64,000 bases of DNA, taken from Symsagittifera roscoffensis (Eukaryota; Xenacoelomorpha; Acoela; Convolutidae). Under the pieces are notes generated by a model, which saw nothing but the letters and a program-made list of their open reading frames with translations, was not told the DNA's origin and ran no database searches. Numbering within the stretch: position 1 is the stretch's first letter; each line of letters begins with the position of its first letter. The position numbers and the translations under genes were made by a program. This document shows, in pieces, positions 36,579 through 47,812 of the stretch. The DNA lies in assembly GCF_963678635.1 (NCBI RefSeq), contig NC_087071.1, positions 41,061,797 to 41,125,796 on the forward strand. The letters are read 5' to 3'.

Positions 36579-38100
36579 ACCAAGTTCAATAAAAATTTAA
36601 GATGAACACATTTTTATTCACTACGTATCATTAGCTCTTAAAAGAGATCTTAAAGCTTAAAAAGCAAAAAAGAGCATGTAGCATTGTTTCACAGCGACGA
36701 AAAATACCTTGATGAAAATTTCTTTCATTAAAAAGGAAAGTCATTCATAAATTAAAACGTCTGAGAAAACATCAGGAGCAGATTTACGTGGTGGATAATA
36801 TTTCAAGTTACCCATTAAATACCACACTCAACTTGTGATACCATACAAACATAGCAATGCAAGCTAGCAGACAAAAAATAAAACGAAATTCAGTCGAAAA
36901 AAGGCACAGGGGCAGAACAGAGATTCGAACCATTGAACACGAGTGGAAAGAAAACGAAAAATTGCAGAGCTAGCCGAAAGCCACAAGTCGAAAAAAAAAT
37001 GCAATAAACCATCCTAAAATTGTCTTATGTCTCGCTTCGAGGACAACTTGTCGCGAAACATGTTTGCTAGTATTAAAAAAGCAAAAACAAAACATTCATC
37101 GAAAGGCTACCACGCAGAAACAGTTTCGCTAGACGCCCGCTGAGACGGGAAAAAGTCTAAAACAAGACGCCCATTGAACTGGAAAAAAGTCAATTTTAAA
37201 GATAGATTTATGGAAATTTCAATTTTACGTCCTCCCACAATTACGCACACAAAACACACCTACTTGCGACGCTCAAACGACGTTAATTTAATCAAATATT
37301 TCGATATAACAAGCCGAAAACATTACTACCAAAAAAAAACGTTTAACACGAGAAAAAACAATAGAATCTAATAAATAAAAAAATCAGGTAAATCAGGCAA
37401 CAGAATTAAGGCCGACAACCCATAAACAGAAAAATACTCCAAAAAAAAAATCAGTACATGTAAGCTAGTGGTGTTTTTATTAAAACATTAAACATTTTGA
37501 ATTGTCTTCTAATTTGCTCAATGCGTGAACAAAGATATTTACGGGAAAAAAATCAAGTAACCAATTGCTAAAACCTTGCATATCGCAAGGGTAAATTTCG
37601 AAAAAAAAAGATTGCAGAAACTTTATAATTTTGTATTTTATGATGTTCAATGTGTATAAGTTATGACCAGGAATACAATCTCGTCAGAAATACTATCTCC
37701 TACCAAAAATCTATCTATTAATTAGAGATTAGCCCAATAATTAGCCCAATTAGGATTTTAGCTCCTTTAAATCCCCTTTCGAAACTAGAAGTCCACCAGT
37801 TTTTCTAGCAAATTGCGCTTTCAAAATCGGAGAGGGATATTTGTCTTCCTTTAGGCAATTGAATGAATTGGAATTGAACTTAAAAAAATTCACAACCTAT
37901 ATAAGTGTCTTCACTTCGTTCATTGACACTTTTTAAAATCTAGTCAAACCGCATAAAAGCAAATAAAGCAACATTGTTTGAGGTTTTCCACAAAAAAAAG
38001 TTCTTGCAAATTAACACCACCCGCCAATAATTAACATGGCTCATTTTTAAGAATAGCAAAACACAAATCATTTTTAAAAAGATATGCATAACTTCAAGTT
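36579..38100. other. Unassigned stretch, probable intron or intergenic
   Basis: AT-rich. A short direct repeat of AAGACGCCC then GGAAAAAAGTC lies at about 37130-37190. A tRNA-like B box (GGTTCGAATC, minus strand, near 36915-36925), with an A-box-like string about 40 bp before it and a T run after, could be a SINE head, but no second copy was seen. The 3' end of the CoREST gene should lie here but was not found. Confidence 0.35.
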
Positions 38101-38112
38101 CCAAATACTAAC

Positions 38113-38360
38113 CAGGCCAGATGCATATCTTTCCAATTTTTCCTTATCCAACAAATCATCCAGTCTAAACTTGATTCTGGCCTCTGAAAGAAACTGTTCA
38201 ACCTGCTCTGCAGTCTTAGTTCTCATGATTGCAGCCAGTAGTTCCAGATCACTTATCCCAGTGCGCCCATTTTTTTGTTTTCTGCTGACGTTGCAGGATT
38301 TCAAAAAGGCGCTTGCACTGAAATATACAACCCAAAATTGCTCCTCCTCCCAAAATTTTA
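38113..38360 (-). CDS. CoREST SANT2 exon
   Basis: Open stretch ending at a GTTAGT donor (38107-38112). FWEEEQF near the start resembles the W--EEQ opening of SANT2. A Lys/Ser-rich insert of about 20 residues follows, then LELLAAIMRTKTAEQVEQF and RIKFRLDDLLDKEKLERYA, matching the helices 2-3 and tail of RCOR SANT2. The exon start is uncertain. One acceptor (ATATTTCAG) gives 38317, a 205 bp exon without the first helix. The longer reading needs a weak acceptor near 38350. Confidence 0.7.
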
Positions 38361-41300
38361 TAGATCACTGAAATTAATTTCTTCATTAGCGACTTAGATA
38401 CCTGTCTGCGTATAAACCTAATAATCAATGTATAAAACATGGAGACATAGCCAAATTTTAAAAGATTGGATTTGATGTCAACGATATATGTTTTATGAGA
38501 GTGTCCCACGTTTCGCACCTCTTCATTCTCTCCTAATAGTTTCAAACCTTTCGTTCTTGCACGTTTCGCCCCTAACTTTTTACACAGTTATTTAACGCCG
38601 CTTTTTAAATTACATTTAAGGGACGGAATGTGTGAGTACCAGGCTGACCTCCCAACTTTATTTTTCTAGAATTTATGAGAGGCGAAATGTGTGAATACCG
38701 GTTTATGATAGTGATTGACGATTAACGATCGGATCAAAACAGACTGTAATTAGCATAAAATTGAATCGCTTCTACATTTAAAACAAGCTATCAACAGATG
38801 AAATTCGGAATTCTCAGATGATTAACTGCAAGTTTGGTTAAAAAGAAGAGAAAAGCCTTGAATTCACTGTTTGAGCAATGTTGCTTGCCGCTAAATCAAA
38901 AAAATGGGAGTTTGTGTTTTTAGATCATAGGCTAAGCTAACTTCACCTACAAAATTTCAAAAAAGCCAAAAGGACCTCTAAAGCTCCCTTCCACTTCGAA
39001 GCGCACACAATTAAATCCCAATTTTGAAAAACTAACTCAGTTTTCTTAATGTCAACAAATTTTTCCCAGTAAGCATATTAAGTACACATGTTTTTCAAGA
39101 TTTACATCGTTAATAACGGGCTCTTAAATTTTATTGCATAAACAATTCCCTAAAATGTAAAACATTGAATGTTTTTGGGGGTAAAAAAGATCAGGAAAAT
39201 TATCCTCGATAAACAGGCTCCGCATTAGTCAATACCTACCAATCTTGTGTCTCTGAGGTGACTTTTGTGTTTGGGAAACTTAGTGAGCTCGTCAGTAGTG
39301 TCTCTTTTCAACTGCTGCAGCTAAACACGACAAACATCTTTCAGAGGCTATTCGGTCATGATACTATTATTGAAATAAATTACCATCTACTGGGCGAAAC
39401 ATAACAAATTATTGACTGAAATAGTTAAAAAATGATTCAATATCTCTGAAAGTTATGTGTTATGCTATTGAGATACTGGAACAAAATCGTTAGAGAAAAA
39501 AAACAAATGGCAGAGAAATAAAGGGATTCAAACCAACTTCCTGATGCAACTGAATCTTTTTGCGTTCCATTTCATATTTAATTTCTGTTCAATTTGGCGC
39601 GTCGGCTACTAGTTTTGTAAATTGTTTCGTACTTAAAGACATGAGCTGGCAAACTAGCAAAATCATTGGTTGAAGCATTGCCACTGGATTACGTTGTAAC
39701 CGATTGTTTCCATTTAGAATGCTTCCGTTCGAGTCCAAAGAATTCTTTTCGTCCTCTTAATTGTCATCGTCTATCACGATCAAATCTATGACTTTTTGGT
39801 TTAAAGTCAGGTGTATGTTGTTTTCAAGGTCAAACGTGGATTTTTTGCCATTGGGTTTGAACTCTAGGTCGTGTTTTGTTACTCCTGATGACGTTTGAGG
39901 CTGGTTGGTGTCTAGTCTTCGTCGCCTGAGGGCAATGAGATATTCATCGTCTTCGGAATCCCACCAGCTGATAACACAACAGCTTCTCACTTAAAAAACC
40001 AAACAAGAAAGTTAACAATGATAGCTGGTTGCTGTGCAAGTAGTACAGAATGGTCCGATCCGACAACCTTCAAGAAAAGTATAGAAGAAAAAAACAATTC
40101 TATTTCATCCTCAAAATACTCGTTTTTTTTGTAAGTAATGTTGCAGAAAAAATATTAAATTGGGTTAAAAATATTATCTAACTGGGCATATTTGACAGAA
40201 GTTGATTTAGAAATTGATTTAGAAGCAAAAAAAAAACAATTAAACATCGAAATTTTTTTCTTATTGTTTTTGCACAGTGGTTTAATTTATATCAAAAATG
40301 ATAGTGCTAAAAACGCAGCAAAGATACTGAGGTAGCTGGAGAACGACTCTTTCAAACCAGAAATGAATTAGAGATGATTTAGAAACTGTGGGTAAAGAAA
40401 AAAAAAGAACTAAGGTATTATAACCGTATCATTGAATAATCGTATAGATGAAAAAATGCTTGGTTCACTCCAACATTGCCTTCCCATTGATCTTTAACCA
40501 ATTCTTTTTTATTTCCAGAAGGCGGGTGTTTGTGATGCTGAAGGGGTTGATGCGGGAAAGTAGCTAGTGTGGTAGAAACTGGTGAAGGAGCTGTGAGTGT
40601 CGTCGATAGATCTGCTTTTTACAAGTTTTTGTTATCTACAAGGTTCTAAATTCTTTATTTCATAGCGGTTAGATACTCGAAAGTACAATTTTTCCAGATC
40701 TCTGCAATCAATTTGTGCTGTTAGTTGAATTATTTTGGGGGTAACTTTTCATGTTCATTTGGCTGATTAGTGGGAGGATCAGCTACAATGGGCAATTGAC
40801 TAGACTTGAAACACTGTAAAATCATCAATGGAGTGAGCTGCACAGCTTCTTCAGCATCAACCGAAATTTCTGTTATTGGCCTTGATTTGAGCCTAGTTTG
40901 TATGTGACAAATCAGTGTACACCCTATCCAATTAACTTGTCTTTCGTTTTCTGATATGAAGATTAATTGACTTAACAGCAGCTTCCCATATACCTCCGAA
41001 ACATGTTGCCCTTGCCGGTAAAGGTGTCCTATTAGGCCTCGAACATGATCAGGGAGGCTTTCTATCGTAGAGTGCGGAGCCAAAACCATCTAAATGTTCT
41101 CGTTAAGGTAATCATTTGATGCGAGTGATCAGCCAATTTTTAGCAACCCATCTGAACGGATATAGCTGAAGAAGTCTTGATGCATGAATGGATATAGCTG
41201 AAGAAAATGATTTAGATCATTTTTCGTCGAAATGCTGCTCTTGAAAGTCTCGTACAAGAAGGTTTGGTCCTAGTTTTCGAAGCTGATTCCGATCACAATG

Positions 41301-44300
41301 AAACTTTCCCGTTGCGCAAAGTTGTACAAAAAGACCACCAAAGTTTCAGTCCTTGTTGTTTTTGCTGCTTGCATGTTTTTATCTCAACTAGCTGGCCGAA
41401 TGACAAGGTGATTTCGTCGATTGACCGTTTGAACTCGTTCGTCTGTTAATTTGCTTCAATAATTGTAGATTATGATGGAAAACAAATTTGATTTGTCTGC
41501 AACTAATTGGGTCCTGATCATAGAATCTGCAAGCTTTGCATTTCAGCTGCAGTTTTTGGTCGAGTTAAATATCGGCTGTTTCGATGAGTAGGAACGTGTT
41601 GCCACTTGTGGGCTGGAATCATCTGTTGAAATTAAGCGATGCGGTTGGTCAAAACAATAAGAGTTGATCTGTTCCAAGCAAGTGCTATTGTTGCAGCAAC
41701 TTCAAAACACATCTCAGGATTTAACAGCCCAGATCCAAGGAAACATCAAGTCAGGGAATGCAAAATATCTTCCTCGGTGCTAGTCCTGACTTAGAGGCTA
41801 ACAAATAAACGTGGGTTTCAGCTTCTTAGGTTGTCTAGTCATTCATAGTGGCTTCAAACGCCATCTCCAATGCATCGCACAAATGATGAAAGTCGACAAG
41901 CCGAGAGGTATCCATGGCCAAGTACCGAGGCGTTTCTATGGAAAACAAAAGACTCGAGCGGTCTACCCAATGTTGGGAATTCTTTATTGTCATCTCATTA
42001 CGAACCTCCATCCCATTTTTTGGAAGAATATTTGGCATTTTTGTTACAGGTTTTACTGGTAAAGGGATCGAAACTCGTTTAAGTTGCTCTCTATCAACCG
42101 AGAAGTGATCGTACGTGATCGATTATTTTCGGGCGCATTTACTGAGTTGGTTTCAATCAATTTAGAAGAACTTCTAAAATTGTTTCCGTTTTTTTGCGCT
42201 CTAGCGTGACAGAGGAATTGAACAAGTTTGAGAGAAAGTTAATCTTTTTCGTTCGTAAAACCGATCGGAAAAAATTGCAACACGTTTTGGTTCTTTTCAT
42301 TGGTTGATTTTTGAAATTTTTACTGTCTTGTGTGGAATCAGCCTGATTGTTCTAAAAAAATAATCCTAAAAAAACTCCTAATAACCCTAAAGATAAATCC
42401 TAATTGGGACCTAGTTTTTGTCATGATTTTTCAGTTGGATTTGTAACAGTTGGAAATATTTGCTCAAAATTAGCCGCTTTTGAGCTAAAAGATTTCTCGA
42501 AACTGAAAAAAAAAGAGTTGACCAGAATTTCATTTGGAAGCTAGTGAGAACTTTTTCTCAACTTGTTTTGATTCTTGTCCAGGCGACTCATTGAATATCT
42601 GCATGGTCACAATACACCAAGCCCCGATTCCCCAAAGTTACTGTTTTCATGTCCTTTAATAGGCTGAATTGGTCACCTTTGGAAATTTTCGGCAGCGATC
42701 GATATCGCTTCGAAGTCAATGGTCAAGAATTTGGCTGGCTTGATAAAAAAAATGTTAAAATGATTCCACCATAAGTAGAAATAGCGTTTTTCCGATTCAC
42801 TCCAGATATGCGCTCTGGAGTTTCTACTGGTTAGATACTGAGACGATGCATGGCTGTAGGGTTATCAAATTCAGCTGAGCGCAATTATCATTATGCACCC
42901 TCAAGTGATGAGCTCGACCGTTCGGAGATCGAAATTTGACCTTCGCTGTGATGACTGAAGTTCACGGAAAAACTCAACATAGACTACTGCGGAAGAATTG
43001 TGATAATTGAAGTTCAGCTGATTGAAGAACATTTGTTGTCGCAGTTAGATGAGGAGTTGATTACATAGAACAGCCATGAAGATTTGTTTGATGCTTCTTT
43101 TGATATGTCTTTCACAGGGATGCTGAAGGAAATTACTGGCTTCCGTTGCTAACAAAAAATTTGAAGCACTTCTTATTGTAAAAATCTTTCGTTCTGATGG
43201 TGCAAACAATCTCTCTTTTTTTCAATTTGCCAAATCAGATGTTTGTCAGAGCATATTAGAACTTTACATTGGGCAACGAAGGGCCTTTCTTCTGACATAA
43301 GTTCTTTTTTGTCAAGATTATGTGCAGCTCACGCTCAGTTCAGTGAGGTCTAGCATGAAATCATCGAACCTCCAAAGAACTGACTAGGTTGTCTAAGAAT
43401 ACCATCAGAGGAACATAGTCACGAGCTTGACACAATCCCAGGACCCAGAACCTCGAAGTAGAAAAGCCATAACTCGTTTTCAACTGGTCTTTCAACTGAG
43501 TGTCTTGATCGATTGCGAAGTCGAATTTATGATTGAGTATAGCTGACGAAACTGAGAAACGGTATCCATTTGAGCTGCAGTGAGAAAGTGACTCATTGAC
43601 AAAGAGCTTCCGAATGATAAGTCGATCATTTTTGTGTACCTGCACACACATGTATGACGCTGACTAGCAGAAGCTTTCTGTCGTCTCCAAGATCACAGTG
43701 AGTTTAAAAGCATGGCTCGTCAATTAACTCTGAGACACATGACTTTCTGAACCGTAGACAGCTTCTCATTTTCATGGACAGTTGATCGAAACTGATCAAT
43801 GAAGCTTGGCCAAGCAGTGGAATCGCCACTCACTTTTGAAAGATCTGTGAGAACCTTGGTGAGATGCTTGTAGGTTCGATCTGCTCACTTGCAAAAAGGT
43901 TGATAGGCTGACGCAATTCAACTAGCATTCTCTTTGCGGCATGTAGAGTTTGGCGACCAGCCTTTTGGGACTCTTGAAATTGACGTTGTTTGACTTTTTG
44001 TAGTAGGCTGACACAGTGAGCTTAGGGTCCTTAGTTTATGGAACGGACCAGACTGAAATCTTCGCGATAGCCAGAAAGCGATTGTGTCCAACCAAAAACT
44101 GAACAAAGATTATTGAGTTAAAACATATTGCAGGTAGGTGACATTGAAAAAATTCTGAGAAACTTAACAGGCGTTTTGATTTAGGCTTACATGTGATCAA
44201 ATAATCGTATCATTTAACGCCAGCTTTGTTTGCTCCAACAAAATCACTTTACTCGCACGAAATGAGAAAGAATCAAAGTTTTCAGACAAAGTTTTTGCTT

Positions 44301-47300
44301 GTTATTTGATTTTCATATAGTCAGAAATAGTTTTTATTATATGTTTCTTGGTATCAAATGGAATCACAATCAAATGATAATCAAATGGATAATCAGATGA
44401 TAATCAAATGGAATCACAACTAGCAAATTGTGCTGACTCACTACTTCTTCTAATTCCAAAATTTCTTCACGTACAACTTTAAACGCATTTTCGAAAGCTA
44501 CGCAGTCATTGTAGAACCATTTATTGTCTATTGGATGGTATTTCCTAAGTTCTCGAGATGCTTATTTGGAAAGCAACTGTATATTAACGAAATTCAATCA
44601 AAGGTTATTTAATTTTTATATGCGGGTAAAAAAAAATGAATAAATTATAGGAAAATTGAAATGTTTTTGTTAATGATAAAGAAAGAGTTTTACTCGCTCA
44701 AAATAAGACCAAAACTCAAAAACGTTCAAGTTTGTTCCATCTCGACACTGGGACAATTTTTTAAGAACTTATATATATTGTCTCGACCCATTCCGATAAA
44801 TGTTTGTGGCACCCAATTTTGCGGGGAAAACAGAAAAAAAATCTATAATATGCCATAACAAAAATTCTCTCCATTTTCAAAAGTCGGAACAATAACTGAA
44901 CAAATATCGCTTTGCTCAAAAAGTATCAGAAAAAAATCTCAGAAAAAAATCCTCCACTGAGCTACATGAATAATGAAACTGACCTCACGTATCCGTCTTG
45001 TTTGTTTGTCAATCGATTTAAATATTCTGTCATTACTGTAGTTTTAATACTCTGTTTCTTCCAACAATAATAAAACGAAATGATGACTCACTGCTTCTTG
45101 CAATTTCAAAAATTTCTTTCCGTCCAACTTAATTGCATTTTCGAAAGCTACGCGGTCATTTTCGCACCATTTTTTTTCTACCGGACGATACTTCTTAAGG
45201 TCTTCAGTGGCTAATTTGATATCGAAATTGTGGAAAGTTAGCATGGCTAGAGCTTGTTCTCCGGTGAAATGGCCGAACTTGGAAATCCCTTGTAGATAGT
45301 CGTTTACTAAAATAAAACTGCAAACAAAGCAAGCAAAATACGGCAGACTCATTGAAATCATGAAAAACTAAATTGAAAACGCAATCACATAACCGCAATA
45401 TTGGAACACTTTCTGCTGCGAGAGACTCACTTTCTGAACCGTAGACAGCTTCTCATTTTCATGGACAGTTGATCGAAACTGATCAATGAAGCTTGGCCAA
45501 GCAGTGGAATCGCCACTCACTTTTGAAAGATCTGTGAGAACCTTGGTGAGATGCTTGTAGGTTCGATCTGCTCACTTGCAAAAAGGTTGATAGGCTGACG
45601 CAATTCAACTAGCATTCTCTTTGCGGCATGTAGAGTTTGGCGACCAGCCTTTTGGGACTCTTGAAATTGACGTTGTTTGACTTTTTGTAGTAGGCTGACA
45701 CAGTGAGCTTAGGGTCCTTAGTTTATGGAACGGACCAGACTGAAATCTTCGCGATAGCCAGAAAGCGATTGTGTCCAACCAAAAACTGAACAAAGATTAT
45801 TGAGTTAAAACATATTGCAGGTAGGTGACATTGAAAAAATTCTGAGAAACTTAACAGGCGTTTTGATTTAGGCTTACATGTGATCAAATAATCGTATCAT
45901 TTAACGCCAGCTTTGTTTGCTCCAACAAAATCACTTTACTCGCACGAAATGAGAAAGAATCAAAGTTTTCAGACAAAGTTTTTGCTTGTTATTTGATTTT
46001 CATATAGTCAGAAATAGTTTTTATTATATGTTTCTTGGTATCAAATGGAATCACAATCAAATGATAATCAAATGGATAATCAGATGATAATCAAATGGAA
46101 TCACAACTAGCAAATTGTGCTGACTCACTACTTCTTCTAATTCCAAAATTTCTTCACGTACAACTTTAAACGCATTTTCGAAAGCTACGCAGTCATTGTA
46201 GAACCATTTATTGTCTATTGGATGGTATTTCCTAAGTTCTCGAGATGCTTATTTGGAAAGCAACTGTATATTAACGAAATTCAATCAAAGGTTATTTAAT
46301 TTTTATATGCGGGTAAAAAAAATGAATAAATTATAGGAAAATTGAAATGTTTTTGTTAATGATAAAGAAAGAGTTTTACTCGCTCAAAATAAGACCAAAT
46401 TTCAAAAACGTTCAAGTTTGTTCCATCTCGACACTGGGACAACTTTTTAAGAACTTATATATATTGTCTCGACCCATCCGATAAATGTTTGTGGCACCCA
46501 ATTTTGCGGGGAAAACAGAAAAAAAATCTATAATATGCCATAACAAAAATTCTCTCCATTTTCAAAAGTCGGAACAATAACTGAACAAAAATCGCTTTGC
46601 TCAAAAAGTATCAGAAAAAAATCTCAGAAAAAAATCCTCCACTGAGCTACATGAATAATGAAACTGACCTCACGTATCCGTCTTGTTTGTTTGTCAATCG
46701 ATTTAAATATTCTGTCATTACTGTAGTTTTAATACTCTGTTTCTTCCAACAATAATAAAACGAAATGATGACTCACTGCTTCTTGCAATTTCAAAAATTT
46801 CTTTCCGTCCAACTTAATTGCATTTTCGAAAGCTACGCGGTCATTTTCGCACCATTTTTTTTCTACCGGACGATACTTCTTAAGGTCTTCAGTGGCTAAT
46901 TTGATATCGAAATTGTGGAAAGTTAGCATGGCTAGAGCTTGTTCTCCGGTGAAATGGCCGAACTTGGAAATCCCTTGTAGATAGTCGTTTACTAAAATAA
47001 AACTGCAAACAAAGCAAGCAAAATACGGCAGACTCATTGAAATCATGAAAAACTAAATTGAAAACGCAATCACATAACCGCAATATTGGAACACTTTCTG
47101 CTGCGAGAGACTCACTTTCTGGGTCTGACAAATGATGCGACGAGGGGGACCACAAGGGCTGGCCCAGGACTACGATTTCTGAAAAACTAAAAATTAGAAA
47201 CATTGCGAGCATAACTTTATGAGAAATAATCATGTTTCAATCAAGTCACCTATGTATTCTGGAAGGGTCTCTGGTGAATGAAGATTTGGATCAATCGCTT

Positions 47301-47475
47301 GAAATTCGGCCTCGACTTGTGCGCTCCTATCTGATGCAGTGCCTAAAAAAATGAGTTGATTGAAAAAAAATTCTAAACTCTCAAAATTATGTTCAACTTC
47401 ACCTGATCCCTCATTACCTACACTTAGAAGGCTTGCATTGAAAGACAGCGCTGCATGATACTCCATTGCAACCAT
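38113..47475 (-). CDS. CoREST (RCOR) family corepressor gene, multi-exon
   Basis: Read on the minus strand as exons 47475-47403, 47342-47250, 47178-47116 and 46991-46777, a linker exon 39967-39757, and a SANT2 exon ending at 38113. The first four join in frame across phase-matched GT-AG introns of 60-125 bp. ELM2 marks are VEAEFQAI, then PLWSPSSHHLSD, then EQALAML and NFDI. SANT1 follows with KKWCENDRVAFENA and GKKF. SANT2 has KTAEQVEQF and IKFRLDDLL, aligning with the RCOR stretch KSVVQVKNF, then RRFNIDEVL. CoREST scaffolds histone demethylase LSD1 and HDAC1/2: ELM2-SANT1 binds HDAC, while the linker and SANT2 bind LSD1 and nucleosomal DNA. The end of SANT1, the LSD1-binding linker helix and the C-terminus were not found. 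A tandem duplication and a BEL/Pao insertion lie inside, so whether the gene still works is open. Confidence 0.75.
38501..38701. repeat. Nested inverted-repeat MITE-like block
   Basis: Four related motifs of CAC-(A)-TTTCGC type: CCCACGTTTCGCACCTC and GCACGTTTCGCCCC pointing right, GGGACGGAATGTGTGAG and GAGGCGAAATGTGTGA pointing left. They form two nested inverted pairs in 200 bp. No target duplication was identified. Confidence 0.5.
38702..39756. other. Intronic stretch, no exon seen
   Basis: Between SANT2 and the linker exon. A GGATTCAAACC string near 39528 resembles a tRNA B box, with no A box found. Confidence 0.35.
39757..39967 (-). CDS. Probable CoREST linker exon with SUMO-interaction-like motif
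   Basis: Acceptor GTGTTATCAG at 39968-39977 (minus strand), then an open frame of 69 codons to a TAA at 39757. It opens with WWDSEDDEYLIALRRRRLD and ends VIDLIVIDDDN. The end fits a SUMO-interaction motif (hydrophobic core followed by acids). Human CoREST1 carries a SUMO-2/3-binding motif between SANT1 and SANT2, the same relative position. No GT donor precedes the stop, so this is a terminal exon of a short isoform, an exon with a non-GT donor, or an exon of another gene. Confidence 0.4.
40730..44110 (-). mobile_element. Broken BEL/Pao LTR retrotransposon in the CoREST intron
   Basis: Minus-strand order: a Gag segment of the DUF1759 type (VSGDSTAWPSFIDQF and STVHENEKLSTVQKV at about 43740-43870), a stretch of unclear coding, an RNase H region (DTSRLVDFHHLCDALEMAFE, about 41835-42038), and the integrase C-terminal region (TRLKSRPITEISVDAEEAVQ, within 40730-41089). 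The BEL family keeps SRP-T and LTP motifs there. Gag to RNase H is too short for a full pol, so much has been lost. There are over ten breaks. LTRs were not identified. The upper end is continuous with the CoREST tandem duplication. Confidence 0.75.
44442..44560 (-). CDS. Diverged short SANT1 exon (unit 1)
   Basis: 119 bp, open throughout, with acceptor AAATAAG and donor GTGAGT. It starts with two codon bases and ends on a codon boundary, exactly as the full SANT1 exon does. ELRKYHPIDNKWFYNDCVAF and ENAFK align with the full exon's DLKKYRPVEKKW and AFENAIK. It lacks the preceding 32 residues of ELM2 tail. It is either a decaying exon copy or an alternative exon. An identical copy is at 46129-46247. 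Confidence 0.5.
45092..45306 (-). CDS. Second copy of the CoREST ELM2-SANT1 exon
   Basis: Same sequence as 46777-46991, created by the 1.69 kb duplication. Acceptor TTTATTTTAG and donor GTGAGT are both kept. Using it after the first copy would break phase (codon boundary into two leading bases), so only one of the two can be included in a normal message. Confidence 0.75.
46129..46247 (-). CDS. Diverged short SANT1 exon (unit 2)
   Basis: Duplicate of 44442-44560 with intact frame and GTGAGT donor. Confidence 0.5.
46777..46991 (-). CDS. CoREST exon 4: end of ELM2 and most of SANT1
   Basis: 215 bp between acceptor TTTATTTTAG and donor GTGAGT. It begins NDYLQGISKFGHFTGEQALA, aligning with LDEYIAIAKEKHGYNMEQAL of CoREST, continues MLTFHNFDIKLATEDLKKY, then KKWCENDRVAFENAIKLDGK. 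The W, F, A and GK-F positions of a SANT repeat are present. ELM2-SANT pairs bind HDAC1/2 in the family. Confidence 0.8.
47116..47178 (-). CDS. CoREST exon 3: ELM2 core
   Basis: 63 bp, acceptor TTTTTCAG, donor GTGAGT, reading IVVLGQPLWSPSSHHLSDPE. LWSPS--LS matches the ELM2 block L(V)WSP--NLS. The last eight bases supply the microhomology of the tandem duplication. Confidence 0.75.
47250..47342 (-). CDS. CoREST exon 2: start of ELM2
   Basis: 93 bp, acceptor ATTTTTTTAG, donor GTGACT. QVEAEFQAIDP matches the opening RVG-EYQA-VP block of ELM2. Leading and trailing phases join exons 1 and 3. Confidence 0.7.
   Translation of the reverse strand, partial: ALHQIGAHKSRPNFKRLIQIFIHQRPFQNT
47403..47475 (-). 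CDS. CoREST exon 1
   Basis: ATG at 47473-47475, then 24 codons and one base to a GTGAAG donor. MVAMEYHAALSFNASLL is not a recognised domain, as expected for the N-terminus. An in-frame upstream exon cannot be excluded. Confidence 0.5.
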
Positions 47476-47812
47476 CGTAAATTGCGTTCTTCAAAGCATT
47501 GCGCGTCTCAGCTCGCTTTAATACTGTTTAACATTATTCCTTGAATGTACAATTTAGAACTGAAATTACCACCAGTCTCTGCAACGATTAATTGCAATTG
47601 TCTCTTAAGTGGACATAAGCATAAGCAGTCAAATAAATCAGGTCAGCATATATCATGGTAACCGAAGCTACTGACAAACCTTAAGATGGCCAGCAATGAC
47701 ATCCTCTCCGCCTGAAGAACAACTGATACTCAATGAGCTATGCGTTTCAAATTGTCTACAACTTATTGAAACTACAAGTACAAAAGGAAAGAGCCTATAC
47801 GTACTGTTATGC
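47476..47812. other. Upstream region of CoREST, no gene seen
   Basis: Would hold the CoREST promoter if exon 1 is right. No clear TATA box. The duplicated block begins at about 47813. Confidence 0.35.

Larger units (their letters stand above)
43742..45428 (-). repeat. Tandem duplication unit 1 (BEL gag plus SANT1 exons)
   Basis: 1687 bp, matched by 45429-47113 with only a handful of differences. ACTTTCTG stands at the left edge (43742-43749), the junction (45429-45436) and the right edge (47114-47121). Each unit holds a BEL/Pao gag piece, a short diverged SANT1 exon, a copy of the 870-1000 dispersed repeat and a full SANT1 exon. A short ATCAAATGG/GATAATC tandem lies at about 44357-44420. Confidence 0.95.
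45429..47113 (-). repeat. Tandem duplication unit 2
   Basis: 1685 bp partner of 43742-45428. The upper junction lies at the end of CoREST exon 3. Confidence 0.95.

Noticed and set aside
43918-44106. Minus-strand frame (and 45605-45793) as the next CoREST exon finishing SANT1
   Set aside because: A YYKKSN string is suggestive, but the acceptor is poor and the neighbouring sequence reads as BEL/Pao gag.
46889-47233. 114-codon minus-strand frame as a single gene
   Set aside because: It reads through CoREST introns. Phase-matched splice sites explain the parts better.
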